From an uncultured Clostridia bacterium (lineage in GTDB: Bacteria > Bacillota > Clostridia > Christensenellales > DTU072): a DNA stretch of 64,000 nucleotides. Each line of letters begins with the position of its first letter. The stretch's first letter is position 1. The position numbers were made by a program, and so were the translations under genes. The notes beneath the pieces are model-generated. The model saw only the letters and a list, made by a program, of their open reading frames with translations, did no database searches and was not told the origin of the DNA. Of this stretch, positions 25,149-34,430 are shown in pieces. The stretch is from positions 1-64,000 of the forward strand of contig CAKQTC010000006.1 in NCBI GenBank assembly GCA_934274515.1. The letters are read 5' to 3'.

Positions 25149-26660
25149 TTAAAGAATGTCGAGATTTTTCTTGAACGCGCGACGGAAATCCGCTACCGCA
25201 CCCATCGCGTCTTGAATTTCAAGTGTGCAATCGCTCGTAGAGCAGGGTTTAAGTATAACGCTTTCTCCTAGAATGTCGCAGGTAAGAGAAGTTATGACGC
25301 CGCTCATACTGCGGTCGAAACATTCCGAAATACGCACGATAACGCCGAGTTTTTTAACCGCGTCAATGTCTTCTTCGGTGAGCATGGAAAGATATTGCTG
25401 TATTTCTACCCCTTCGAGAGAAGAGTTTCCGTGCATTCCGGCAATCAGCGCAGCCATTACAAGGTCTTTTTGCTGTATGCCGTAAAGATTACTGTTAAGT
25501 ATAAAATAGAACGAATGTTTCGGGTGGTCGTAGTACTTGAAACTCGTGCCTATATCGTGAAGTTGCGCCGCAACCCGAAGTACGCGTACGTAATAACGCG
25601 GCAGTTTGTGCAGAACTTTAAGTTGACGATAAAGTTGCAACGAAATGTCAAAAACGTGCTCGGAATGAGGGATATTCATATTAAAGTGACTAAGCATAGT
25701 GTAAATGCTGTGTCCGAGAACGTCTCCGAGCGGTTTTTCCATAGTGGAAGGAACGGCATAACGGAACATCGCGCCTTCGCGAAGCCCCGCGCTCGAAATG
25801 GTGATTTCGTCAAAGTGCGTAGCGTCCTTAAACGCTTGTACGCAACTTAACGCGGCAGGGAGTATCTCCGCGCGCGCGCTGGAAAGACCTTTAATACGCA
25901 CGGGTTTGGTGACGTCCACACCCTTCATCGAATTGTAAATGTTTTCAAACTCGTCCATCGAAATATGATAGTTATGCGCCATATCGAGAGGATAACGCTT
26001 AAACCGACGGCTTATTCTGCCGAGATTACGCACCGCACCGCCGACAGCGACGAGTTGTACGTCGGGTTCGAGTTTGTTAAGCCATTCGATTTTCGCAAGT
26101 TCTTGTCCGACGTATTCTTCTATCATTTTAGCACGCACGAACCCGTCCGCAACGTCCGCGAATTTTTCCGTGAGAGAAACCGCGCCGAAAGGAAGAGTAT
26201 CGTGATTAAGAAGAACTCTGCGATTGTAATAAATGAGTTTTATGCTCGCACCGCCCACGTCGATGATAACGCCGCGCGGTATGTCGAGAGAATTAACCAC
26301 GCCCGTGTAAACGAGCATAGCCTCCTCGTCCTGCGTGAGAACCGTGAGTTTTATTCCGCATTGAGCGAGAACTTCGTCAACGAACGTTTTTTTGTTTTTT
26401 GCTCTGCGAACCGCCGCCGTAGCATACGCGAAAACCTTGTTGACGTGATGACTTTCGTAAAGATTTTTGAAAGTTTTTAACGTTTTTATCATTTGTTGAA
26501 TACGCATGGGACGCAAATATCCGTCCGTTTCCATTCCCTTGGCGAGCCTGACGGGTTCTTTAAGTTCGTCCACAACGTTAAAATAACCGCCTTCCAAAAT
26601 ATTCGCGATCACTATCCGTGCCGTATTTGAGCCTATGTCGATAATTGCAATTTTTTCCAA
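25149..26660 (-). CDS. ppx: Ppx/GppA exopolyphosphatase family protein
   Basis: 503 residues. N-terminal ASKHA fold (AIIDIGSNTARIVI; YATAAVRRAKNK; GVIIDVGGASIKLIYY) followed by an HD-type C-terminal part (LHDIGTSFKYYDHPKHS). Family members release phosphate from polyphosphate or pppGpp. The start is TTG at 26660, with AAGGGG about 11 nt upstream; no ATG fits the conserved N-terminus. First gene of the ppx-maf-mreB-like operon. Confidence 0.9.
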   Translation of the reverse strand: MEKIAIIDIGSNTARIVIANILEGGYFNVVDELKEPVRLAKGMETDGYLRPMRIQQMIKTLKTFKNLYESHHVNKVFAYATAAVRRAKNKKTFVDEVLAQCGIKLTVLTQDEEAMLVYTGVVNSLDIPRGVIIDVGGASIKLIYYNRRVLLNHDTLPFGAVSLTEKFADVADGFVRAKMIEEYVGQELAKIEWLNKLEPDVQLVAVGGAVRNLGRISRRFKRYPLDMAHNYHISMDEFENIYNSMKGVDVTKPVRIKGLSSARAEILPAALSCVQAFKDATHFDEITISSAGLREGAMFRYAVPSTMEKPLGDVLGHSIYTMLSHFNMNIPHSEHVFDISLQLYRQLKVLHKLPRYYVRVLRVAAQLHDIGTSFKYYDHPKHSFYFILNSNLYGIQQKDLVMAALIAGMHGNSSLEGVEIQQYLSMLTEEDIDAVKKLGVIVRISECFDRSMSGVITSLTCDILGESVILKPCSTSDCTLEIQDAMGAVADFRRAFKKNLDIL

Positions 26661-26715
26661 AGTGTTTCAAGCCCCTTTTTCCGTATTTTTCCTTATAATT
26701 TCATCCTTAATAAAG

Positions 26716-26744
26716 ATTATATATTAAATTAAAATAAAGTGCAA
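26716..26744 (-). promoter_or_regulatory. Promoter of the ppx operon
   Basis: Minus strand TTGCAC (26739-26744), 17-bp spacer, TATAAT (26716-26721). Apart from this, the spacer 26661-26962 holds only the ABC-transporter terminator; no gene is convincing there. Confidence 0.8.
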
Positions 26745-26894
26745 TATCATTTACTATTATTTTACCGCGTGTCGGGAAAAAGAATAAAAAACAACGCGTA
26801 AATCGAAAACGAAAAGGAAAAACGTACGAAAAAAAGCAAAAACGCAAAAAAATATATAAAACGGTATTGTTTTCGAGAAAGCGGGAACGACGAT

Positions 26895-26924
26895 AAAAAC
26901 GTGCGACGCGGAGCGTTGCACGTT
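26895..26924 (-). terminator. Terminator of the ABC transporter gene
   Basis: On the minus strand AACGTGC pairs with GCACGTT around an inner ACGC/GCGT, followed by TTTTAT. Confidence 0.75.
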
Positions 26925-26962
26925 AATCGAAAGAGCGTATTCGGTAAAACGAAAGTTACGCG

Positions 26963-29767
26963 TTATTCGGTTTTTAGTGCGGCGACGGGGTCTTTTTTTG
27001 CTGCGAATATGGCGGGGAACAATCCCGACAGACACGTCAAAAGCATCGACGTGCAGACTATAAGCAGAGAATGCCACCACACCGGGCGGACGAGGTTCGT
27101 TATGTTTAGATACTTTTCGAGTAATGAGTTGGCAAGCGGCGTGAGCGCGTATCCGATAGCGACGCCGATTACTCCGCTTAAAAATCCGAGAAGTATGGTT
27201 TCCGCATTAAAAATGTTCATTACGTCGAGTTTTCTCGCGCCCATACTGCGCAAAATACCGATTTCTTTCGTCCTGTCCTGGACGGAAATGTACATAATTA
27301 TCGCGACCATAAACAGCGAAACGATTACGGCAAGACAAGTAACCGCCACAAGCACGTACGTTATCGTGTTTACTACGCTTTGTAAATTCACCATCAACGC
27401 CTCCAAGTCGTTGGAATATTTGACGGAATTGTCTTTTTCCGTTTTTCCCGCTTTGAAGTCGCGTTTTGCTTTTTGATTGTAACCATCGATGAATTCCTCG
27501 ATTTCTTTGACGGATTCCACGCCGGAAGGGTAGAATTCTATCGTTTCGGGCGAGTCCTTGTCTACAACGCCAAGGTCGAGCATAAGAGTTTTATAATCGG
27601 TTTCGTTTGCCAGCGACCGTCCGGAAATCGCACACTTAAATTGAAACTTTTCGTAAAGCGCAAGTTCTTCGGGGGTAAGCGTTTCCTGCGTTTTTGTTCC
27701 CTGCGTGAGAGATAGCAACAACTTTTCGTAGTCGGCGTGTTCGGGCAAATTCATCTTTTTTATGTATTCGTCGTAATAGGCTTTTTGTTCGTTGGCTATA
27801 TCCGAGTTTATTCCCGTCTTTATAATATAGTCTACAAGCCCTTGCGAGTACCCGATATCGCCGTTTATGCAACCCGAATCGACGCCTTCGCGCAAACGAA
27901 CTATGCCGGATATTTTGATTTTCGGAGCGGTGGAAAGTTTTTTAGACACGACGGTTTCGTCGGATTCTTTGTCTTCGTAAAGCCCGTTTTCGGCTTTAAC
28001 GTAATAATCGCTTTCGGTAAGAAGGCGGAACTCGTGACCGATAAAATCTTTGAAGTCGTAAGAAAGACGAAGTTCCTCTCCTATGTTTTTGAAAATCGAA
28101 AAGTTTGCGCCTTCGATGAGTTGGTTGAGAATGTCGCCCGCCTGTTTGATAAAACTAAAAAAGAGTTCTTGAAAAGATATATAGTCGAGAGCGTAAAGCG
28201 ACGCGTCGGTGATGCGATTGAATTTATCCACGACAAGCACTGCGCCGTAGGTATTGTTTTCTTCGTCGTCAACGGGCCACGAACCTTCGAGAAGTTCGTA
28301 CTGTCCTTCGAGAACTCTTCTGTCGTTTACTAGAGAATCCCAAAACGAAAGACTGGAAAGCGCGCTTTTTACGTTGTTTATGTCGCGTGACGACAGTTCG
28401 ATTTTAAGCCTTGCGAGAAGGAAATTGAGTTTTTCGAGGTCGTTGGAAACGCGCGTCGAGAACGGCATGATTTGAGAATACGAAGTAACCGCGCCCGTAT
28501 CGTCGGTTTTAACGTTATAAACGTTGGTTGTGATTTTATACCGATACTTGACGGTTGCGAAGTCGCTTGAAAAGTTTTTGTCAACGTATTTTTTGAACTC
28601 GGTAGTATCGTTTTCTTTAAGGTACTGCCCGAAGTTTGCACCCAACCCGGTAATCATTTTTTCGATGTAAACTTTTTGCTCGTCGGTGTACTTTTTCATA
28701 TTGACGTCGTTGTTTTTAAGCATATCCAAAATCATATTCGAGTCGAAATTTTTGAAATCGCCGCCTAACCCCGCTACTTTTTTGAACATATCTTCGACTT
28801 CGCTCATATTCGATTGCATTTTCGACACTTTGACGGGATATTTGGAAACGGAATTCCGTTGATAAGTTTCCGCATATGAAGCGAACCCGGAGTTAAGCCC
28901 GAGAATTATCGTTATGCTGATTACGCCTAAACAACCCGCTATCGACGTTATTGCGGTGCGCCCGATTTTGTGATAAAGATTTTTTATGCTTGTGCCGAAC
29001 GCGGAAAAAATGTTCATATTCGGCTTTTTGCGACGTTTTTTGCGCTCTTCTTTAACGTTTTCGGGTTGTGAAGACGACGACGGGACAGGTTCGGTCAATG
29101 TTACGTCGCCGACAATCTCGCCGTCTTTCATTTTTATTATACGGTCGCTGTACTGTTCCGCGAGTTCGGCGTTGTGAGTGACGATGACCACGAGCGTGTT
29201 GCGCGACAGTTCTTTGAGAATATCGAGAATTTGGACGGAATTTTCGCTATCCAACGCGCCCGTAGGCTCGTCGGCTAAAATTATCGAAGGCTTGTTTGCT
29301 ATTGCGCGCGCTATGGCAACGCGTTGCGCTTGCCCCCCGGAAAGTTGACGCGGCTTTTTTTTCATTTGAGTTTTTAACCCGACAGATTCGAGCGCGGCAA
29401 CGGCTTTTTTTGTCTGTTCTTTTTTTGTCAGCCCGGACAGTTTCATTCCGATTTGCACGTTTTCGAGAACGTTAAGATGAGGAATAAGGTAGTAATTTTG
29501 GAAAACGAACCCGACATAATGGTTTCGGTACGAATTCCAGTCGGATTGTTTGAAATCTTTGGTGGAAACGCCGGAACAAACGATTTCGCCCGACGTCGGG
29601 TGGTCAAGACCGCCGAGAACGTTTAGTAGCGTGGTTTTTCCGCAACCGCTTTGCCCTAGGACAGAAACAAGACCGCAGTCGGGAAGAGTGACGGATACGT
29701 TTTTTAGTGCGTAAAGCATATTTTCTCCGTCGCCGTATTTTTTCGTAACGTTTTTTAATTCGAGCAT
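26963..29767 (-). CDS. MacB-type ABC transporter, fused ATPase and FtsX-like permease
   Basis: 934 residues. ATPase domain about 1-225 (Walker A GQSGCGKTT, signature LSGGQAQRVAIARA, Walker B IILADEPTGALD, H-loop THN). A first TM segment follows near residue 275 (IAGCLGVISITIILGL), then a large extracytoplasmic domain of about 450 residues, and three TM segments in a C-terminal FtsX domain (near 790-930) ending ...FAAKKDPVAALKTE. This type VII layout works by mechanotransmission, exporting peptides or lipoproteins or resisting antibiotics. No partner adaptor gene is adjacent. SD GGAG. Confidence 0.92.
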   Translation of the reverse strand: MLELKNVTKKYGDGENMLYALKNVSVTLPDCGLVSVLGQSGCGKTTLLNVLGGLDHPTSGEIVCSGVSTKDFKQSDWNSYRNHYVGFVFQNYYLIPHLNVLENVQIGMKLSGLTKKEQTKKAVAALESVGLKTQMKKKPRQLSGGQAQRVAIARAIANKPSIILADEPTGALDSENSVQILDILKELSRNTLVVIVTHNAELAEQYSDRIIKMKDGEIVGDVTLTEPVPSSSSQPENVKEERKKRRKKPNMNIFSAFGTSIKNLYHKIGRTAITSIAGCLGVISITIILGLNSGFASYAETYQRNSVSKYPVKVSKMQSNMSEVEDMFKKVAGLGGDFKNFDSNMILDMLKNNDVNMKKYTDEQKVYIEKMITGLGANFGQYLKENDTTEFKKYVDKNFSSDFATVKYRYKITTNVYNVKTDDTGAVTSYSQIMPFSTRVSNDLEKLNFLLARLKIELSSRDINNVKSALSSLSFWDSLVNDRRVLEGQYELLEGSWPVDDEENNTYGAVLVVDKFNRITDASLYALDYISFQELFFSFIKQAGDILNQLIEGANFSIFKNIGEELRLSYDFKDFIGHEFRLLTESDYYVKAENGLYEDKESDETVVSKKLSTAPKIKISGIVRLREGVDSGCINGDIGYSQGLVDYIIKTGINSDIANEQKAYYDEYIKKMNLPEHADYEKLLLSLTQGTKTQETLTPEELALYEKFQFKCAISGRSLANETDYKTLMLDLGVVDKDSPETIEFYPSGVESVKEIEEFIDGYNQKAKRDFKAGKTEKDNSVKYSNDLEALMVNLQSVVNTITYVLVAVTCLAVIVSLFMVAIIMYISVQDRTKEIGILRSMGARKLDVMNIFNAETILLGFLSGVIGVAIGYALTPLANSLLEKYLNITNLVRPVWWHSLLIVCTSMLLTCLSGLFPAIFAAKKDPVAALKTE

Positions 29768-29835
29768 CTGTTCTCCGTGCGTCTTATAAAGACGAATGAT
29801 AGTTTGTTTCGTTAAGTATGATGTAAATATTATAG

Positions 29836-29864
29836 ATTATATCATATATAGAAGATTATTACAA
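29836..29864 (-). promoter_or_regulatory. Promoter of the ABC transporter gene
   Basis: Minus strand TTGTAA (29859-29864), 17-bp spacer, TATAAT (29836-29841). The leader contains a small CGTCTT/AAGACG hairpin before the SD. Confidence 0.7.
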
Positions 29865-29872
29865 TACGGAGT

Positions 29873-29902
29873 TTGACAACGGGGACCGATAAAGGTTATA
29901 AT
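29873..29902 (+). promoter_or_regulatory. Promoter of the GT-C-like gene
   Basis: TTGACA (29873-29878), 18-bp spacer, TATAAT (29897-29902). The ATG at 29911 follows after 8 nt with no SD: a leader of about two bases at most. Confidence 0.75.
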
Positions 29903-29910
29903 GCGTTATT

Positions 29911-31830
29911 ATGAGTTACTTTATTATATTGTTTGTTACGCTTGTTTTTTCGGTATCCCTTGCGTCGATTACGAAACGTTCGTTCGGCAGAGTAGTCGCC
30001 GTCGGGAATTTAACGCTTATATTCGTCGTGTATACCTTCGGACTTTTTAAGCGGCTCGACGTAGGAGTTTACGTTTATATCGGAATCGCCGCGTGCCTTG
30101 CGACAGCGGCGATAATCAAAGAAATAAAAACAAAAAGCGGATATTTGAAAAATATAATTAAACAACCGCTTTTTATTTTTTATTCCGTAATCGCCGTTGC
30201 GTTAGGTATTATGTTCATCAATAAAATAAGTTTCGATTACGACGAACTCTCGCACTGGGCGTTGGTTACGAAAAATATGATTGCGTACGACAACTTCGGC
30301 AACATAGGCGATACGACGACGATGTTTAATAAATACGTTCCCGCAACCGGCGTGTTTATGTATGCGTTTCAGATTTTCAACAAAACAATTATAAACGGGC
30401 ATTTCTACGCCGCGTTCGATTTGTTAATTTTTTCGATGCTTTTAATTCTTCCCGACAGATACGGAAAGAAACTTTCATTGCCGTTTTTCGGCATCCTTAT
30501 TCTTACGTTTAGCATACCATTGCTTATCAAAACGAACGTATACAGCAATTTGCTCGTAGACGGCATTCTTGCGGTCATGACGGCGTATATGTATCTTGTT
30601 TATTTGTCGGACAGGACGAAAGCAAACGTTTTTACCATACTCGACATATCGCTATGCGCGCTTGTGACCGTACTTACGAAATCGTCGGGATTGCCCCTCG
30701 TGTGCTTTGCGTACGCGTTTATTCTCGTTGACGTTTTGACTAGGGGACGGCAGTATATAAAACCTTTTTTCAAGAACAAACTTAACGCGTGTTTTCTGGT
30801 GTTTGTCGTGCTTGCCGTCGTTTACGCGAAAGTGTCGTGGAATATTTATTGCGAGCATAACGTGACGAGAGCGGGGTGGGATTCGTCCGAGATGACGCCG
30901 TCTGCGATACTTGAATTTTTCAAAAACCCGAACGAGTTCCAAGTTCAGGTACGGGATAAATTCTTAAAAACGTTTTTTATAGGAAAATTTTTCTACGAAT
31001 ACGGCGTGTATTTGCAACAACCGAACGTTTTCGTGATAGCGATTTTCGCGTTGTGCGGCGCGGCGGTGTGCGTAAAAAACAAAAAAGCGTCGTTCGGGGC
31101 GAGTATGTTTGCGTTAACCGCGTTGCTCGTTTTAGGGTACGGCGTCGTAATGCTGTTTATGTATATATTTAGTTTTTCGTACGGCGAAAGTCTTCGTCTT
31201 GCGTCGTATCCGAGATATTTCGGAACGGTGGTTTCCGCATTCGCACTTATTTGGCTCGGACTTATAAGCGACGCGTTTTTCCCGATGGAAAGTTACGGAA
31301 TATCAAACAAACGAGCGATATCGCCGATATACAAGGCGAGCGTAGGAACCGTTTTCGGGATAATAGTAACGATAGCGACGTTGCTCGTAAACGGCGCGGC
31401 TACCGTCAAAACGCAAAAGTTTACCGAGCCGTATAAAGAATGGATAGCGGCGGTGTCCGAACTCGAAGATACCGACAAAGTGTATTACGCAATGCGTTCG
31501 TTCGAGTACAAGGGGAACAACGTGAGAGAATATTTAAGGGTAAGATATTACGCCACCCCAACGAGATGTTCCGGATTTAACGAAGGCGGAAGTTATGCCG
31601 ACGGAAGGAACGCGCCGTCGCCGTATACGGGAAATCCGTTCGAGATGAAAAAAACAACAGTGGAGCAACTTAACGAGATTTTGCTGTCGTACGACTATTT
31701 CTTTATCGATAATGCCGATGACGCTTTTAGGAAAAAATACGGTAAATTGTTCGACGGCGATATAAAATCGAAAACCATGTACGTCGTGAAAACCGACGGG
31801 AACAAAGTCGTTTTGACGGAAAAAAGATAA
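29911..31830 (+). CDS. Multipass membrane protein, GT-C glycosyltransferase-like
   Basis: 639 residues with about 12 hydrophobic segments and a soluble C-terminal part (about residues 510-639). The first large loop carries FDYDELSHWAL, an acidic motif placed as in GT-C enzymes, which use lipid-phosphate sugars outside the membrane. No specific family is recognised, so the substrate is open. It stands alone, divergent from the ABC transporter. Confidence 0.6.
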   Translation: MSYFIILFVTLVFSVSLASITKRSFGRVVAVGNLTLIFVVYTFGLFKRLDVGVYVYIGIAACLATAAIIKEIKTKSGYLKNIIKQPLFIFYSVIAVALGIMFINKISFDYDELSHWALVTKNMIAYDNFGNIGDTTTMFNKYVPATGVFMYAFQIFNKTIINGHFYAAFDLLIFSMLLILPDRYGKKLSLPFFGILILTFSIPLLIKTNVYSNLLVDGILAVMTAYMYLVYLSDRTKANVFTILDISLCALVTVLTKSSGLPLVCFAYAFILVDVLTRGRQYIKPFFKNKLNACFLVFVVLAVVYAKVSWNIYCEHNVTRAGWDSSEMTPSAILEFFKNPNEFQVQVRDKFLKTFFIGKFFYEYGVYLQQPNVFVIAIFALCGAAVCVKNKKASFGASMFALTALLVLGYGVVMLFMYIFSFSYGESLRLASYPRYFGTVVSAFALIWLGLISDAFFPMESYGISNKRAISPIYKASVGTVFGIIVTIATLLVNGAATVKTQKFTEPYKEWIAAVSELEDTDKVYYAMRSFEYKGNNVREYLRVRYYATPTRCSGFNEGGSYADGRNAPSPYTGNPFEMKKTTVEQLNEILLSYDYFFIDNADDAFRKKYGKLFDGDIKSKTMYVVKTDGNKVVLTEKR

Positions 31831-31837
31831 TATCCGC

Positions 31838-31866
31838 TTGCCATCGATAAGCGGAGCGGTTATAAT
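31838..31866 (+). promoter_or_regulatory. Promoter of the cobalamin-riboswitch operon
   Basis: TTGCCA (31838-31843), 17-bp spacer, TATAAT (31861-31866). The CCGCTT/AAGCGG hairpin overlapping it may end the upstream transcript. Confidence 0.75.
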
Positions 31867-31870
31867 ATAA

Positions 31871-31979
31871 ACGAAATCATGGGGAAAGTGCGGTGAAAAT
31901 CCGTCGCAACAACCATTGCCGTTACAGTCGGAATGCCCGTTTTTTCGTCAGCGGTCAAGTTCTTGGGCAAATGGAGAAC
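31871..31979 (+). promoter_or_regulatory. Class-II cobalamin riboswitch
   Basis: The core reads GGGGAAAGTG, then CGGTGAAAATCCGTC, then TTACAGTCGGAATGCC, closely following class-II (env8-like) cobalamin aptamers. P1 is ACGAAA (31871-31876) with TTTCGT (31943-31948). L5 contains CCATTGCC (31913-31920). A downstream hairpin (GTTCT/AGAAC, 31959-31979) presents loop GGGCAAATGG, which can pair with L5 (8 bp, one bulge), forming the kissing loop that senses ligand. Relatives prefer methyl- or hydroxocobalamin; preference here is inferred. Confidence 0.88.
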
Positions 31980-32027
31980 GTACCCGAAAAGGTATTTGCT
32001 TTCGTTTAACGGCGAAGGCGCGATTTG

Positions 32028-32055
32028 CCTCGGAAAAAAATTATTTTTTCGGAGG
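32028..32055 (+). promoter_or_regulatory. SD-masking hairpin of the cobalamin-riboswitch operon
   Basis: CCTC plus an A-run (32028-32040) pairs with a T-run and GGAGG (32043-32055), burying the SD of the DUF4430 gene. A plausible expression platform for translational control. Confidence 0.5.
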
Positions 32056-32065
32056 ATTTTTTATA

Positions 32066-32536
32066 ATGAAAAACAGAAACAGGAGAATACTGTTTACGGC
32101 GGTAATGCTTATCGTCGTAACGGTGCTAAGCCTAGTTTGTTTCACCGCTTGCGGCGACAAAAAAGGCAAAGGCGACGTCACCGTGGTAATCGCCTACGAA
32201 GACGGCGCGAAAGAGTATTACGTCAACGAAAAAGACGTCGAAGGAGAAGGAGTTATCCCGATTATGCTCTATCTTAAAGAGAAAAAAGGGCTTAACTTCG
32301 TAACGACCGAAGGCGCTTACGGCGCGTTTATTACAGAAATAGGCGACCTTAAACCCGACGCGGGAAAAAAACAATTTATATCGATTTACACGTCCGTAGG
32401 AAAAGATAAAGACGTATCGGAATATGCGACTACCGTCACATATAAGGGTAGCGTCCTTACTTCTTCCGGATTAGGGATAAGCAGTATGCACGTCGAACCG
32501 GACGCGATTATATATTTTGTAATGCTTACATATTAA
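32066..32536 (+). CDS. DUF4430 lipoprotein, probable cobalamin-binding component
   Basis: 156 residues. Lipoprotein signal (ILFTAVMLIVVTVLSLVC, lipobox FTAC), then a single DUF4430 domain (YYVNEKDVEGEGVIPIMLYL, TTEGAYGAFITEIGDLKPD, ISIYTSV). DUF4430 resembles the C-terminal domain of transcobalamin/intrinsic factor. The start is the ATG at 32066 with CGGAGGA, not the longer frame through the riboswitch. Its riboswitch and the ECF S component two bases downstream suggest a surface B12-capture protein. Substrate is inferred. Confidence 0.85.
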   Translation: MKNRNRRILFTAVMLIVVTVLSLVCFTACGDKKGKGDVTVVIAYEDGAKEYYVNEKDVEGEGVIPIMLYLKEKKGLNFVTTEGAYGAFITEIGDLKPDAGKKQFISIYTSVGKDKDVSEYATTVTYKGSVLTSSGLGISSMHVEPDAIIYFVMLTY

Positions 32537-32537
32537 G

Positions 32538-33143
32538 ATGAAATTCAAAGAAGAGGCTCGCTTAGGCGCAAAAAAAGTCGCTCTCGTCGCGGTTATGACC
32601 GCTGCCGTGGAAGGAGCGAAACTCGCGCTCGCCGCTATCCCGAACGTTGAGGCGGTTACGCTCTTATGCGCCGCTTACGGTTACGTGTTCGGCGGTTTAG
32701 GGATACTGGCGACGAGCCTTTTCGTCATAATAGAAACTTTTATTTGGGGCGTAAACACATGGGTATTATCCTACGTTATTCACTGGAACGGCGTATGTCT
32801 GGTGTTTTGGATTTTGTCGAAAAGAAAGATAAGGAGCAGGTTCTGGCTCACGTTTACCGCGGCTATTCTTACCGTTTGGTTCGGCGTATTGACGAGTTTG
32901 GTGGACATAGGGCTTTTCGGCGGTACGTATAAAGATTTTTGGTCGCGGTTTGCGATTTATTATATGCGCGGAATATGGTTCTACGTGGTACAGGTAGCGT
33001 GCAATTTGCTGCTTTTCCCGATAGCCTTTTTACCCCTCGTAAAAGTGCTTGAAAAGTCCCAAAACAGAATATTTCCACCTAAAAAGTTAAATGCGGACGA
33101 GAAAGAAAATAAACTTAGCGTAACCGAAAAAGAGAACTCTTAG
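32538..33143 (+). CDS. ECF transporter S component, probable cobalamin uptake
   Basis: 201 residues, about six transmembrane segments (ALVAVMTAAVEGAKLALAAI; AAYGYVFGGLGILATSLF; WFGVLTSLVDIGLF), with a charged C-terminal tail. One base from the DUF4430 stop, so co-transcribed and under the cobalamin riboswitch. Probably passes cobalamin from the lipoprotein to a shared ECF energising module. No CbrT signature can be confirmed by eye. Confidence 0.82.
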   Translation: MKFKEEARLGAKKVALVAVMTAAVEGAKLALAAIPNVEAVTLLCAAYGYVFGGLGILATSLFVIIETFIWGVNTWVLSYVIHWNGVCLVFWILSKRKIRSRFWLTFTAAILTVWFGVLTSLVDIGLFGGTYKDFWSRFAIYYMRGIWFYVVQVACNLLLFPIAFLPLVKVLEKSQNRIFPPKKLNADEKENKLSVTEKENS

Positions 33144-33155
33144 CGAGTTTTTTTA
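33135..33155 (+). terminator. Short terminator at the end of the ECF gene
   Basis: AACTC pairs with GAGTT over the stop codon, followed by TTTTTT. Confidence 0.5.
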
Positions 33156-33185
33156 TTAAAATTAAACTTATAAAACTAACGAAAA

Positions 33186-34361
33186 TTATTTAATAGTCAC
33201 GAAAAAGCCTTTTTTATTAAGTTTTTCCAAGATAAGCGACAGAATAAGGAAGTATGCGACTAAGGTGCAAAAAGCGATTATCGTAAGCAAAACCGTTCCG
33301 ACGGGAATAAGTCCGACGAGCGCGTTTATCACCGTGCCTGCCGGTACGAAAATTACAAGATGCGTCATATACAAAAGCAGCGAATTTTTCCCGGCGACGG
33401 AAAGGGGAGAATATCTCGTTTTTATTCCGTTAAAGCAGTCGAAAAAGGCAAATACGAGCAAACTGAACGAAGAAGTAAGCAAAACGTAGGTTAAGTTTAC
33501 CGCCGATTTCGACGGAAGAAAATATTCGTTAAGAATAAATCCGAGCGCGCATAATACTGCGCCGAAAGAAAGAGCGGATACGGGCGAAATTTTGCGTAAA
33601 TCGGCGGCGGCGAGAGCGTATGCGCTAAGCAAAGCCCAACCGAACGAGCCGAGCAAACCGCCGTGCGTGAAGAAAACGAAGTTTTCCTGCGGAATAAAAA
33701 AGTTGCATGCAAAATACATCGCGGTAAATACGACGCAAAAGATAAGTTTTGCGTAAACGTTAAGTTTTTTAATCGGAAAAACGAGCAGCAAAGCAAAACC
33801 GATCGAGCCGAGAACGCTCCAGTGCGTATGCGAAACGGACTTTCCGGCAAGGAATAAGCCGTTTTCGACTATCGCCGTAACGAATGCGAAAATTCCGACG
33901 AAAAGGATAAAATTCCGCAAAACGGACGATACCGTTTTTCGGTTTATTTTCTTCGTTTTCAGCCCGATAAACCAAAGGCAAACGAGAAGGATTGCGATAA
34001 TCGAGAAAGAAATGAACACGAAAGAAAGGGGCTTTCCGTCGGGAAGAGTAAACGCCGCTCCCAGACCGAGCAGGGAAAAAACTTTGCGAAAGTGAGTTTT
34101 CGGAGAAACTTTGCGTAAAGGCGACGACGGCACGGAAAGGCTTAACCCGAAAGCAAAAACGAAAAGGGGCGCGATAAGGTCGTAAAAAGCGAGCGACGGC
34201 ATAACGAGCGTCGCTTTCGTCAGATCGTGAGTGGACATTCCGAGAAGAACGGGAGAAACGGCAAGAGATTGCGCCGCGCCGAATATTATCATAAGAGCGA
34301 GTGCAAAACCACGGAATCTGTCGATTGACGGAATGCGTTTGTTTTCGGGGAGGACGTGCAT
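33186..34361 (-). CDS. HGSNAT/DUF5009-like acyltransferase membrane protein
   Basis: 391 residues, about 11 membrane segments. The N-terminus RIPSIDRFRGFALALMIIFG is the signature of the heparan-alpha-glucosaminide N-acetyltransferase/YeiB-like group, and a His lies in LLLYMTHLVIFVPAG. These proteins transfer acyl groups across the membrane to sugars or other acceptors; the substrate here is unknown. SD AAGGAAG. Downstream of fba across a terminator. Confidence 0.75.
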   Translation of the reverse strand: MHVLPENKRIPSIDRFRGFALALMIIFGAAQSLAVSPVLLGMSTHDLTKATLVMPSLAFYDLIAPLFVFAFGLSLSVPSSPLRKVSPKTHFRKVFSLLGLGAAFTLPDGKPLSFVFISFSIIAILLVCLWFIGLKTKKINRKTVSSVLRNFILFVGIFAFVTAIVENGLFLAGKSVSHTHWSVLGSIGFALLLVFPIKKLNVYAKLIFCVVFTAMYFACNFFIPQENFVFFTHGGLLGSFGWALLSAYALAAADLRKISPVSALSFGAVLCALGFILNEYFLPSKSAVNLTYVLLTSSFSLLVFAFFDCFNGIKTRYSPLSVAGKNSLLLYMTHLVIFVPAGTVINALVGLIPVGTVLLTIIAFCTLVAYFLILSLILEKLNKKGFFVTIK

Positions 34362-34383
34362 AATTTTCTTCCTTATTAAATAT

Positions 34384-34411
34384 AAAGCGGCGCGAAAAAT
34401 CGTGCCGCTTT
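34384..34411 (-). terminator. Terminator of fba
   Basis: On the minus strand AAAGCGGC pairs with GCCGCTTT, followed by a T-rich ATATTTA. Confidence 0.7.
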
Positions 34412-34430
34412 GTTTCTGAGATAAACCGTA

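Noticed and set aside
26757..27080. 107-codon minus-strand frame downstream of the ABC transporter
   Set aside because: It overlaps the transporter's 3' end and its terminator, has low-complexity Phe/Arg content and no SD. The spacer otherwise holds only the ppx promoter and the transporter terminator.
31916..32065. N-terminal extension of the DUF4430 lipoprotein
   Set aside because: It lies in the cobalamin riboswitch and would put 50 residues before the signal peptide. The ATG at 32066 has the SD.
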